From Acanthosoma haemorrhoidale (lineage: Eukaryota > Arthropoda > Insecta > Hemiptera > Acanthosomatidae): a DNA stretch of 64,000 bases. Positions 36,248-46,606 of the stretch are shown here, piece after piece. The translations under genes and the position numbers were made by a program. Every line of letters begins with the position of its first letter. Position 1 is the stretch's first letter. The notes under the pieces are model-generated. The model was given only the letters and a program-made list of their open reading frames with translations, ran no database searches and was not told the DNA's origin. The stretch spans positions 38,083,520 through 38,147,519 of the forward strand of contig OV884012.1 of assembly GCA_930367205.1 (NCBI GenBank). The letters run 5' to 3'.

Positions 36248-39200
36248 TTGAGGCTGTGCTGAGGTCCTATGAGACTCTGTTCGAAGAGCCTGGGCCCAAC
36301 GGTTGCAAACTGAAAGTAGAACATCGGATAGAGACCGGAGATGTAAGGCCAATCTGCAAACGACCGTATCGGGTCCCCTTCGCACAACGGGAGGTTGTCA
36401 AGAAACATCTGGGCGATATGTTGGCCAAAGAAATAATATCGCCATCCGACAGCCCTTGGGCGGCGCCTGTTGTTCTGGTACAGAAGAAGAGCGAAGACGG
36501 AGAAATTAAATATCGATTTTGTACGGACTTCAGAGGCCTGAACGAAGTGACCAGAGTAGATGCATACCCGTTACCGCTTATAAATGAGACGCTGGAACAA
36601 CTGGGGAAGAGCCAGTATTTCTCGACCTTAGACCTAGCCAGTGGCTATCACCAGATTCAGATAGCACCCGAACACCGAGAGAAGACTGCCTTCACCACGG
36701 TCGGAGGGCATTTCGAGTATAACCGCATGGCGTTTGGGCTCGCCGGGGCACCGGCCACCTTCCAGCGGCTCATGGACGAGTTACTGATGCAGCTGAAAGG
36801 GGAAGTCTGCTTCGTGTACCTAGATGACGTGATCATCTTCAGCACGACCATCGAGGAACACGCCAAAAGACTGCGACTTGTACTGGACAAGCTAAGAGGA
36901 GCCGACTTGAAGATCAACTTGAAGAAGTGTAGATTCGCGGTGGAAGAAGTGGCCTACCTAGGACATGTCGTAACACGGCAAGGGATACAACCAGACCCAT
37001 CCAAAATTAAAGCCGTCAAGGAGTACCCGCGCCCGACGAATCGTAAGGAAGTAAGAGCCTTTCTCGGGTTGGCCGGGTATTACCGTCGGTTTGTGCCTTG
37101 CTTCGCCGAGAAAGCGAAACCGCTAACGGTGCTGACCTCGGAGACCACGAAATTTGACTGGGGCCCCGAGGCAGAAGGGGCTTTTGCGAAACTAAAAGGG
37201 GAACTGTGTTCTGAAAATATTCTCATCTACCCGGATTTCGCAGACCCGTTCCTGCTAGCAACGGACGCCTCCGGAACGTCGGTAGGGGCTGTCTTATCCC
37301 AACGTCGGAATGGAGGGGAACGACCTATCGCTTATGCAAGCAGACAGTTGTCCAAGGCCGAGAGGAACTATTCGGTCACGGAGAGAGAATTACTAGCGGT
37401 GGTCTGGGCAACTAAACAATTCCGTTGCTACTTACTAGGGAGACGGTTTGAACTTATTACTGATCATGCGGCTTTAAGGTGGATGCTCAGTCTCAGGGAT
37501 CCTTCGTCAAGATTGACGAGGTGGGCCCTAAGATTAGAGGAATTTGAGTATGAGGTGACACACAAGCCTGGCCACCGGCACACGAATGCCGACGCGCTAA
37601 GTAGAGCAGTGGCCTTGGTGAGGCTGGAGACCCCCCGGGACTTTCGAGCAAGAGTAATGAAGGAGCAGAGCAACGATAGCTGGTGTGAAAAAATTACCAA
37701 AAAGGAAGGAGAACGGGTTCGCAGAGATGAGGAAGGGGTGATGTACCTAGCTCCGGAGGGAGCATCACCAGAGGTATGGAGGTTGATGATTCCGACTTCA
37801 ATGCGAGCGGAGATCCTACAAAGCTGCCACGATGCCCCGTGGGCAGGGCACCCGGGAGCTGAAAGAATGGAAATGCTGGTACGAAAGAACTACCATTGGG
37901 AAACCCTAGCAAAGGACGTCAAAGAACATGTGCGGACTTGCCTATCGTGTGCCCGAAGAAAGACACCCGTTAGCTTGAAGGCCCCATTACAAAAACCATA
38001 CTTCCGAACGGAACCCTTTGAACAAATATCCTTGGACATCGTGGGACCATTCCCAAGGAGCGGACGTGGGAACAAGTATTTGCTGACCTTCATCGATCAC
38101 CTTAGCCGTTATCCAGAGGCAGTAGCCATACGCGAAGAGACGGCTGAAGAAACCGCCAAGGCATATGTGGAGAGCATTGTTGCTCGACACGGAGTACCGG
38201 CACGGCTACTAACAGACCAAGGTCGAAACTTTGTTTCGAAACTCATGAAGGAAGTCTGTCGGATCCTGGGTAGCAAGAAGATACAAACCACTCCGTATCA
38301 CCCAGAATGCAACGGAATGCTCGAGAGATTCCATAGGACGTTGAGTGACTCAGTGGCGCACTTCGCTCGCAGGGATGGCAGAGACTGGGACCGCTGGATC
38401 CCATACGCTCTCATGGCTTACAGAGCTATTCCCCACCCATCGACGGGATACTCCCCGAACTATTTGGTGTTTGGCCGTGAGTTGAACAACCCGGGGTGCT
38501 GGACGGCTCCGGTAATCGGCGATAGTTACGAAGAGACGTCGGAGATAGCCAGTGAGGTGGAGAACCGACTACGTGATGCTTACAAGGACGCTCGGGATCG
38601 AGCGGAGAAGGCATGGAAAGCCCGTAGTAAATGGTGCAATCGAAAACGCAAGCTACGCACCCTGGCAGTGGGCGATGAAGTGTTATTACACGTGTCGGCG
38701 ATAAAGCCTGGAAACTTCAAGAAGTTTCACTGGCCCTGGACAGGACCACATAAGGTGCTGCAGAAGCTATCAGAGGTAAATTACCGGGTGCGATTATCTA
38801 CGGGGCGCGAAGTGGTGGTGCATATTAATCGGTTAAAGCCGTCCCCGGTATTGACCACAGAGGCTAACAAGGAGGAACCGTCAAGCACAAGGGCGGACGA
38901 GGAGAGCGAGTATGGCACGGATTCGGAGGACGAACTTTGCTTAATCCCCACCATGGAGGAAGACGGCGATGATTATGACGCTCAACCGCGGCCAACTGCG
39001 ACCAGGACCCAGGAAAAAGAACGGGTCGTAGAAAACGAACAACTCGAGCCCTCACAGGCCCAGGATGCCTCGACGGAGAGGACGGAGGGTTCGCCACCTG
39101 TGCAAGGTATGGTCGACCACGTCACCCCTTGGTGGATGAGAGAGGAATCGGTGGAGCCTGAAGAAACCGAAGACCCTCGGGACCCCACGTGGACTCCCGA

Positions 39201-39261
39201 CGAGGATCCTCCTACCACCTGTCCACGTTCTCCTTATCCCTTACGATCAAGGAGAGACTAG
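36151..39261 (+). CDS. pol: Pol: reverse transcriptase, RNase H and integrase
   Basis: The frame opens at 36151; recognisable protein begins near 36256 (a GTG codon, unlikely to be a true start). Counting residues from 36256: RT at ~30-290 with catalytic D126 (STLDLASGYHQI) and Y188-L-D190-D191; RNase H at ~330-450 with D337, E378, D403 and D446; integrase zinc domain H525, H532, C562, C565; integrase core D594, D654, E690 with exact D,D-35-E spacing; then the GPY/F-like module around WPWTGPHKV (826-834). The last ~130 residues are acidic and low-complexity. All catalytic residues are present with no internal stop, so the enzymes look functional. It copies the RNA into DNA and integrates it. 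Expression depends on the frame change upstream. Confidence 0.96.
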   Translation, partial: GKGRKGRGSKRRHGPGLDIRLDGEITPTERDVIEAVLRSYETLFEEPGPNGCKLKVEHRIETGDVRPICKRPYRVPFAQREVVKKHLGDMLAKEIISPSDSPWAAPVVLVQKKSEDGEIKYRFCTDFRGLNEVTRVDAYPLPLINETLEQLGKSQYFSTLDLASGYHQIQIAPEHREKTAFTTVGGHFEYNRMAFGLAGAPATFQRLMDELLMQLKGEVCFVYLDDVIIFSTTIEEHAKRLRLVLDKLRGADLKINLKKCRFAVEEVAYLGHVVTRQGIQPDPSKIKAVKEYPRPTNRKEVRAFLGLAGYYRRFVPCFAEKAKPLTVLTSETTKFDWGPEAEGAFAKLKGELCSENILIYPDFADPFLLATDASGTSVGAVLSQRRNGGERPIAYASRQLSKAERNYSVTERELLAVVWATKQFRCYLLGRRFELITDHAALRWMLSLRDPSSRLTRWALRLEEFEYEVTHKPGHRHTNADALSRAVALVRLETPRDFRARVMKEQSNDSWCEKITKKEGERVRRDEEGVMYLAPEGASPEVWRLMIPTSMRAEILQSCHDAPWAGHPGAERMEMLVRKNYHWETLAKDVKEHVRTCLSCARRKTPVSLKAPLQKPYFRTEPFEQISLDIVGPFPRSGRGNKYLLTFIDHLSRYPEAVAIREETAEETAKAYVESIVARHGVPARLLTDQGRNFVSKLMKEVCRILGSKKIQTTPYHPECNGMLERFHRTLSDSVAHFARRDGRDWDRWIPYALMAYRAIPHPSTGYSPNYLVFGRELNNPGCWTAPVIGDSYEETSEIASEVENRLRDAYKDARDRAEKAWKARSKWCNRKRKLRTLAVGDEVLLHVSAIKPGNFKKFHWPWTGPHKVLQKLSEVNYRVRLSTGREVVVHINRLKPSPVLTTEANKEEPSSTRADEESEYGTDSEDELCLIPTMEEDGDDYDAQPRPTATRTQEKERVVENEQLEPSQAQDASTERTEGSPPVQGMVDHVTPWWMREESVEPEETEDPRDPTWTPDEDPPTTCPRSPYPLRSRRD

Positions 39262-39265
39262 GAGA

Positions 39266-39291
39266 CTAATGAGAAATTGAATTGTTCGCAG
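39266..39291 (+). other. Candidate splice acceptor for env mRNA
   Basis: CTAAT (39266-39270), the insect-type branch-point motif, is followed 22 bases after its branch A by TTGTTCGCAG|G, with AG at 39290-39291, immediately after the pol stop (39259-39261) and just before the env ATG (39297). The pyrimidine tract is weak. Errantivirus env is known to be made from a spliced mRNA. A 5' donor candidate is AG|GTACAG at 34142. An out-of-frame ATG at 39293 opens an 11-codon frame, which makes the exact joining uncertain. Confidence 0.5.
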
Positions 39292-39296
39292 GATGG

Positions 39297-40256
39297 ATGG
39301 TGATGCAGGTGGTGTACGCACATAGTGGGGTGCGTTTTCTAGATGAGACTGATTTAATAATAACTAGCGAGCGGTGGAGAGTAGTGGTGGAAGTGAATGT
39401 AACTCACTTGTATGGAGAGTCCGCGAGGATGGTGGCCGTGATGGAGGAGATTGAGATAGCCTACTGGCAGACGCTTGACCGAATCCCTGAGATCAGAACG
39501 TACCAAGAGGAACTGAAACGGACAAGGGGGATGGTATTGGAAGTGGATGAAGCAGTGAGATCGCTCAGAAACCTTTTACCGATTAGTCGGGGGAGTAGAG
39601 GATTAATTAATGCAGGAGGAAAACTTATACGACTAGTATTCGGTAACCCGGACGCGGACGACATGGAAGAAATACGAGCGGACCTGGCACAGCTAGAGGC
39701 GAGGCAAGGGAAAATGGTGCACTTAACGGAGGAGCACCTCACCATCACGCGACGTTTGGGGCAGAGGACGGAAGAGAATGCGCGTACGCTGGTGCAGGTA
39801 GCGAGAACGCTAAAGAACGAGACAACGTCCACTCACAAGAGGTTGGATACATTAGAAAACCGCCTCGACTACCTGTCCCTCTACACTAACCTATCCCTGT
39901 CCCTTATGTCAAATCTGAGGAACATGGAGGTCACAGCCCTTAAAGCCGGTCTCGACTTGCGGGACTTGTACGCGGGGTTAGAACAGGTGTCCCTGGGTAA
40001 AGTAAGTCAGACTCTATTGTCCCCACAGTCATTAAGCGAGATACTCCAAACGGTGGCAGGTGTGTTGCCTGCGGAATTGAATCTGTTCACAGGTACTAGA
40101 TCTGAAGAGGCCCATCGGTATTACCAAGCGGCCGAGGTTCACGGAGTAGCGACTACATCAGCCATTCATGTTATCATAGATCTACCGTTGATAAGTCAGG
40201 GACAGACGTTCAAGAGATATAAAGTCACCGGTATCGGTGTGACCTTGGAGCGCTGA
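39297..40256 (+). CDS. env: Env-like fusion glycoprotein, N-terminal part (frame interrupted)
   Basis: 319 codons from the ATG at 39297 (the frame is open from before 39282) to TGA at 40254. The family is recognised by RGSR followed by GLIN at about residues 98-105, then a hydrophobic glycine-containing stretch and NPDADD. This is the furin-type cleavage site and fusion-peptide region characteristic of baculovirus F and errantivirus Env proteins. Downstream lies a long heptad-rich helical region (~125-210). NVT, NET and NLS give possible N-glycosylation sites. A signal peptide is weak; part of it may come from an upstream exon. The frame stops where the family normally continues into a Cys-rich ectodomain, which is found one frame over in the next feature. 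It is therefore either broken or needs recoding. Confidence 0.8.
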   Translation: MVMQVVYAHSGVRFLDETDLIITSERWRVVVEVNVTHLYGESARMVAVMEEIEIAYWQTLDRIPEIRTYQEELKRTRGMVLEVDEAVRSLRNLLPISRGSRGLINAGGKLIRLVFGNPDADDMEEIRADLAQLEARQGKMVHLTEEHLTITRRLGQRTEENARTLVQVARTLKNETTSTHKRLDTLENRLDYLSLYTNLSLSLMSNLRNMEVTALKAGLDLRDLYAGLEQVSLGKVSQTLLSPQSLSEILQTVAGVLPAELNLFTGTRSEEAHRYYQAAEVHGVATTSAIHVIIDLPLISQGQTFKRYKVTGIGVTLER

Positions 40257-41106
40257 GGTGGCGCAAAAAGTGGTCTTGGACACATCCGTGGAGTATATTC
40301 TGACCTCTTTGGACAGGCAGTATTACGCACTTCTGCGTGAAGAGGACTTTGTAAATTGCCGAAGATCGCAGCCATGGGTGTGTCCCGTGCAGTTTCCTCT
40401 GATCAGACGTACTAGAGCCACCTGCTTGAGTAGACTGTTCTTTGGAGACGACCAGGATAATCAGCTAGGGTGCAGGTGGATCGCTCTGAGGGGTCCCCAT
40501 CTTGACACTTGGGTTTGGGACAAGACGAACGAACGCTGGTTGTTCAGCTTAAGCGGCCCAGTTAAGGTGACAAAGCAGTGCCGTTCCCAGCCTCCTGAGG
40601 AAATTTCGGTAGACGGAGATGGAGAATTGGAAGTAGCAGAATCCTGCGCCTACAAGACCACGGACTACTGGCTACTTCCCCGGTCTAGAGGGGAGACGCG
40701 AGTGCGGTTGAATCAGGGGATACGAACCTTGGACTCGGTACCCCGGCGACTAACTAACACGAGAGAGCCGCTGCTAGGAGAGGACGTGAAAGAAGCCTGG
40801 ACGGCCCTGGAGCGAGATGGTGACCTGGAAGCGGGACGATGGGCGGTAGACGAGGCCCGGCTCACAGCTTTATCAAGGGCAATCCAAGATGTGGACGAAG
40901 ACCGAGAGAGCAAGAGGAAGTGGTTTTGGAATTCACTAGCGGGCATGATGATAATACTCCTGGGCGCGCTAGGCGCCTGGGGATTGCGGTTGTGGCTAGT
41001 TAGAAGAGGGAACGCAAACGCCCAAGTTAAAGAAGGTGTCGATCTACAGCAGGAGATGGACCAGGTGATCCACCAACCCAGGGAAATAGACCATGTGCAG
41101 TGCTAA
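40243..41106 (+). pseudogene. env: Env-like glycoprotein, C-terminal part with membrane anchor (frame-shifted)
   Basis: Open in the +1 frame relative to the N-terminal part from 40243, overlapping it by 14 bases. The 282 codons after 40258 contain no Met until deep inside, so this is a continuation and not a separate gene. A DRQYYALL-like segment followed by paired cysteines (NCRRS...WVCP) fits the membrane-proximal ectodomain of F-like Env proteins. Residues ~222-246 from 40258 (starting WFWNSLAGMM) form a single strong transmembrane segment with basic residues after it, followed by a ~35-residue cytoplasmic tail. A one-base change near 40243-40256 accounts for the split. Env function would need that frame to be continuous. 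Confidence 0.75.
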
Positions 41107-41214
41107 TCGGGTGTGTTAGGTGTAGTTGTAAATCCTAGGCTAAGTTGTTAAAATAGGTTAAGTATATTGGATTAAGAATAGTTTGTAGTTAATTTGTAGA
41201 ATACCTTGTGGTTA
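41107..41214 (+). other. 3' untranslated segment after env
   Basis: A short A+T-rich stretch between the env stop and the hairpin near the polypurine tract. No frame or motif was recognised. Confidence 0.5.
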
Positions 41215-41245
41215 AAAAGAGTGGTCCTCTAGGATCCACTCTTTT
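41215..41245 (+). other. Strong stem-loop before the polypurine tract
   Basis: AAAAGAGTGG and CCACTCTTTT form a 10-bp stem, extended by TCC/GGA to 13 bp with one bulged T (41235) and a TCTA loop (41228-41231). It ends 3-4 bases before the polypurine tract. In RNA it would be a stable hairpin. A role in RNA export, stability or 3' processing is only a suggestion. Confidence 0.7.
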
Positions 41246-41248
41246 GTT

Positions 41249-41261
41249 AGCGGGAGGGTAA
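41249..41261 (+). other. Polypurine tract
   Basis: AGCGGGAGGGTAA directly abuts the 3' LTR, as expected for the plus-strand DNA primer. It is interrupted by one C and one T. Confidence 0.75.
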
Positions 41262-41927
41262 TGTAAGGATCGGCGTCTGTTGGGACTGTTAGATTGTGAA
41301 AGGTGAATAACGAAACCAACAGACGACCGTTTGCCTTCAGGGCCTGGTGATGAAGCGGAATAGGAGACTGCACGTGCTAAGATGTTCTCGGAAGACAACT
41401 GATAGTTAATAGCACTCTCCTATTTGTTCTACGAACTTAACCGTGGGAACATGGCCCGACCCTGAACAAACCTTGTTTATTGGCCCTTAGTCATCCCTAC
41501 TTACGACGACCACGCCCTGGTCGCACGCGAGTAGGGCGATAGTAATAAAAAGCAGTCAGTCCGTGTTTCTGTGTGGTTGGAAGAGGTTGAGTGAGAGACA
41601 AACCATTCATATTGTAGGGGTAATGTGGATACCGGACTTGATCAAAGGTATGTGGACTTTTCTTTTCCGTCTGTAACATAGTTGCCAGCTAAATGGAGCA
41701 TGTGGCTGACTGTCAAATCCCGACTTTACTCTTTAAATTTTGTAATGGAAAATAGAATTGAATGACATTTTATTTTAATTAGTAGCTTTCGTAGTTGTGT
41801 GAGAGCTGGTAATCTTATATTTTTGTTCATTAAAGCACCCTTTAATTTTAAACTTGTTATTCCTTTTAAATGGTTACCCTTCCTACTTTCTCCTAAGATT
41901 CCTGAGATCCTAGTCGGGGCGGGTACA
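41262..41927 (+). repeat. 3' LTR
   Basis: 666 bp, same ends and internal features as the 5' LTR, with G at 41298 where the 5' copy has A. AATAAA is at 41544-41549 and ATTAAA at 41829-41834. The inverted repeats correspond to those at 33101-33251. Confidence 0.97.
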
Positions 41928-41931
41928 CATA
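41928..41931. repeat. Target site duplication (right), CATA
   Basis: This CATA follows the 3' LTR, matches 33085-33088, and continues into satellite (CTATCTTTAAACC). It confirms a single integration with no LTR-LTR exchange between elements at different sites. Confidence 0.95.
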
Positions 41932-44900
41932 CTATCTTTAAACCGTGATATCTCCTTAAGTATTGGGGATATTTAAAAACTAATACCACCATTGGATTCA
42001 GGATGAAAAACTGCATCAAGGACGTCAATATAAAAGAAATCAAAGACCTTTTTTTTTTTAGGTAAAAAAAAAATGCATGATTAGACTTTGTTTTTTTCTC
42101 AAAACATCAATGTTCTGTTTTTTGCAGAAACTTTTACCATTTATAAAGAAGGACATTCTAAACAGTTTCTAACTGTTTACAGTTCGATATCTCCACTAGT
42201 TTAATAATTATCTTCCAAAAACCCTCGTTGCCCCTTCATTTAAAAAGGATACTAAACCCGCAATACACACTATCTTTAAACCGTTATATCTCCTTAAGTA
42301 TTGGAGATATTTAAAAACTAATACCACCATTGGATTCAGGATGAAAACCTGCATCAAGGACGTCAATATAAAAGAAATCAACGACCTTTTTTTTTTTAGG
42401 TAAAAAAAAAATGCATGATTAGACTTTGTTTTTTTCTCAAAACATCAATGTTCTGTTTTTTGCAGAAACTTTCACCATTTATAAAGAAGGACATTCTAAA
42501 CAGTTTCTAACTGTTTACAGTTCGATATCTCCACTAGTTTAATAATTATCTTCCAAAAACCCTCGTTGCCCCTTCATTTAAAAAGGATACTAAACCCGCA
42601 ATACACACTATCTTTAAACCGTGATATCTCCTTAAGTATTGGAGATATTTAAAAACTAATACCACCATTGGATTCAGGATAAAAAACTGCATCAAGGACG
42701 TCAAAATAAAAGAAATCAACGACCTTTTTTTTTTTAGGTAAAAAAAAAATGCATGATTAGACTTTGTTTTTTTCTCAAAACATCAATGTTCTGTTTTTTG
42801 CAGAAACTTTCACCATTTATAAAGAAGGACATTCTAAACAGTTTCTAACTGTTTACAGTTCGATATCTCCACTAGTTTAATAATTATCTTCCAAAAACCC
42901 TCGTTGCCCCTTCATTTAAAAATTATACTAAACCCGCAATACACACTATCTTTAAACCGTGATATCTCCTTAAGTATTGGGGATATTTAAAAACTAATAC
43001 CACCATTGGATTCAGGATGAAAAACTGCATCAAGGACGTCAAAATAAAAGAAATCAAAGACCTTTTTTTTTTTAGGTAAAAAAAAAATGCAAGTATTAGA
43101 CTTTGTTTTTTTCTCAAAACATCAATGTTCTGTTTTTTGCAGAAACTTTCACCATTTATAAAGAAGGACATTCTAAACAGTTTCTAACTGTTTACAGTTC
43201 GATATCTCCACTAGTTTAATAATTATCTTCCAAAAACCCTCGTTGCCCCTTCATTTAAAAATTATACTAAACCCGCAATACACACTATCTTTAAACCGTG
43301 ATATCTCCTTAAGTATTGGAGATATTAAAAACTAATACCACCATTGGATTCAGGATGAAAACCTGCATCAAGGACGTCAATATAAAAGAAATCAAAGACC
43401 TTTTTTTTTTAGGTAAAAAAAAAAATGCATGTATTAGACTTTGTTTTTTTCTCAAAACATCAATGTTCTGTTTTTTGCAGAAACTTTCACCATTTATAAA
43501 GAAGGACATTCTAAACAGTTTCTAACTGTTTACAGTTCGATATCTCCACTAGTTTAATAATATTCTTCCAAAAACCCTCGTTGCCCCTTCATTTAAAAAG
43601 GATACTAAACCCGCAATACACACTATCTTTAAACCGTGATATCTCCTTAAGTATTGGGGATATTTAAAAACTAATACCACCATTGGATTCAGGATGAAAA
43701 ACTGCATCAAGGACGTCAATATAAAAGAAATCAAAGACCTTTTTTTTTTTAGGTAAAAAAAAAATGCATGTATTAGACTTTGTTTTTTTCTCAAAACATC
43801 AATGTTCTGTTTTTTGCAGAAACTTTCACCATTTATAAAGAATGACATTCTAAACAGTTTCTAACTGTTTACAGTTCGATATCTCCACTAGTTTAATAAT
43901 ATTCTTCCAAAAACCCTCGTTGCCCCTTCATTTAAAAAGGATACTAAACCCGCAATACACACTATCTTTAAACCGTGATATCTCCTTAAGTATTGGGGAT
44001 ATTTAAAAACTAATACCACCATTGGATTCAGGATGAAAAACTGCATCAAGGACGTCAATATAAAAGAAATCAAAGACCTTTTTTTTTTTAGGTAAAAAAA
44101 AAATGCATGTATTAGACTTTGTTTTTTTCTCAAAACATCAATGTTCTGTTTTTTGCAGAAACTTTCACCATTTATAAAGAATGACATTCTAAACAGTTTC
44201 TAACTGTTTACAGTTCGATATCTCCACTAGTTTAATAATTATCTTCCAAAAACCCTCGTTGCCCCTTCATTAAAAAGGATACTAAACCCGCAATACATAC
44301 TATCTTTAAACCGTGATATCTCATTAAGTATTGGGGATATTTAAAAACTAATACCACCATTGGATTCAGGATGAAAAACTGCATCAAGGACGTCAATATA
44401 AAAGAAATCAAAGACCTTTTTTTTTTTAGGTAAAAAAAAAATGCATGTATTAGACTTTATTTTTTTCTCAAAACATCAATGTTCTGTTTTTTGCAGAAAC
44501 TTTCACCATTTATAAAGAAGGACATTCTAAACAGTTTCTAACTGTTTACAGTTCGATATCTCCACTAGTTTAATAATTATCTTCCAAAAACCCTCGTTGC
44601 CCCTTCATTAAAAAGGATACTAAACCCGCAATACATACTATCTTTAAACCGTGATATCTCATTAAGTATTGGGGATATTTAAAAACTAATACCACCATTG
44701 GATTCAGGATGAAAAACTGCATCAAGGACGTCAATATAAAAGAAATCAAAGACCTTTTTTTTTTTAGGTAAAAAAAAAATGCATGTATTAGACTTTGTTT
44801 TTTTCTCAAAACATCAATGTTCTGTTTTTTGCAGAAACTTTCACCATTTATAAAGAAGGACATTCTAAACAGTTTCTAACTGTTTACAGTTCGATATCTC

Positions 44901-46606
44901 CACTAGATTAATAATTATCTTCCAAAAACCCTCGTTGCCCCTTCATTTAAAAAGGATACTAAACCCGCAATACACACTATCTTTAAACCGTGATATCTCC
45001 TTAAGTATTGGGGATATTTAAAAACTAATACCACCATTGGATTCAGGATGAAAACCTGCATCAAGGACGTCAATATAAAAGAAATCAACGACCTTTTTTT
45101 TTTTAAGTAAAAAAAAAATGCATGTATTAGACTTTGTTTTTTTCTCAAAACATCAATGTTCTGTTTTTTGCAGAAACTTTCACCATTTATAAAGAAGGAC
45201 ATTCTAAACAGTTTCTAACTGTTTACAGTTCGATATCTCCACTAGTTTAATAATTATCTTCCAAAAACCCTCGTTGCCCCTTCATTTAAAAATTATACTA
45301 AACCCGCAATACACACTATCTTTAAACCGTGATATCTCCTTAAGTATTGGGGATATTTAAAAACTAATACCACCATTGGATTCAGGATGAAAAACTGCAT
45401 CAAGGACGTCAATATAAAAGAAATCAAAGACCTTTTTTTTTTTAGGTAAAAAAAAAATGCATGTATTAGACTTTGTTATTTTCTCAAAACATCAATGTTC
45501 TGTTTTTTGCAGAAACTTTCACCATTTATAAAGAATGACATTCTAAACAGTTTCTAACTGTTTACAGTTCGATATCTCCACTAGTTTAATAATTATCTTC
45601 CAAAAACCCTCGTTGCCCCTTCATTAAAAAGGATACTAAACCCGCAATACATACTATCTTTAAACCGTGATATCTCATTAAGTATTGGGGATATTTAAAA
45701 ACTAATACCACCATTGGATTCAGGATGAAAAACTGCATCAAGGACGTCAATATAAAAGAAATCAAAGACCTTTTTTTTTTAGGTAAAAAAAAAATGCATG
45801 TATTAGACTTTGTTTTTTTCTCAAAACATCAATGTTCTGTTTTTTGCAGAAACTTTTACCATTTATAAAGAAGGACATTCTAAACAGTTTCTAACTGTTT
45901 ACAGTTCGATATCTCCACTAGTTTAATAATTATCTTCCAAAAACCCTCGTTGCCCCTTCATTTAAAAATTATACTAAACCCGCAATACACACTATCTTTA
46001 AACCGTGATATCTCCTTAAGTATTGGGGATATTTAAAAACTAATACCACCATTGGATTCAGGATGAAAAACTGCATCAAGGACGTCAATATAAAAGAAAT
46101 CAAAGACCTTTTTTTTTTTAGGTAAAAAAAAAATGCATGTATTAGACTTTGTTTTTTTCTCAAAACATCAATGTTCTGTTTTTTGCAGAAACTTTTACCA
46201 TTTATAAAGAAGGACATTCTAAACAGTTTCTAACAATTTACAGTTCGATATCTCCACTAGTTTAATAATTATCTTCCAAAAACCCTCGTTGCCCCTTCAT
46301 TTAAAAAGGATACTAAACCCGCAATACACACTATCTTTAAACCGTGATATCTCCTTAAGTATTGGAGATATTAAAAACTAATACCACCATTGGATTCAGG
46401 ATGAAAACCTGCATCAAGGACGTCAATATAAAAGAAATCAAAGACCTTTTTTTTTTAGGTAAAAAAAAAAATGCATGTATTAGACTTTGTTTTTTTCTCA
46501 AAACATCAATGTTCTGTTTTTTGCAGAAACTTTCACCATTTATAAAGAAGGACATTCTAAAGAGTTTCTAACTGTTTACAGTTCGATATCTCCACTAGTT
46601 TAATAA

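Larger units (their letters stand above)
33089..41927 (+). mobile_element. Env-bearing Ty3/gypsy (errantivirus-like) LTR retroelement
   Basis: An 8839-bp element with two 666-bp LTRs starting TG and ending CA, a 4-bp target duplication, a primer binding site 3 bases inside the 5' LTR, and a purine-rich tract before the 3' LTR. The order is gag, protease, RT, RNase H, integrase, env, and the integrase follows RNase H as in Ty3/gypsy. The env resembles the baculovirus-F/errantivirus family, which suggests an endogenous retrovirus of an arthropod. LTR ends TG...CA and a tRNA-Leu-type primer site set it apart from Drosophila gypsy itself. Its coding region is G+C-rich compared with the satellite. 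It inserted recently; gag is intact, while the pro/RT and env frames change, so autonomy is uncertain. Confidence 0.96.

Noticed and set aside
34238..39832. Minus-strand open frames of 60-298 codons across gag, pol and env
   Set aside because: Shadows of the G+C-rich sense coding region; none carries a recognisable domain, while the sense frames have complete catalytic motifs.
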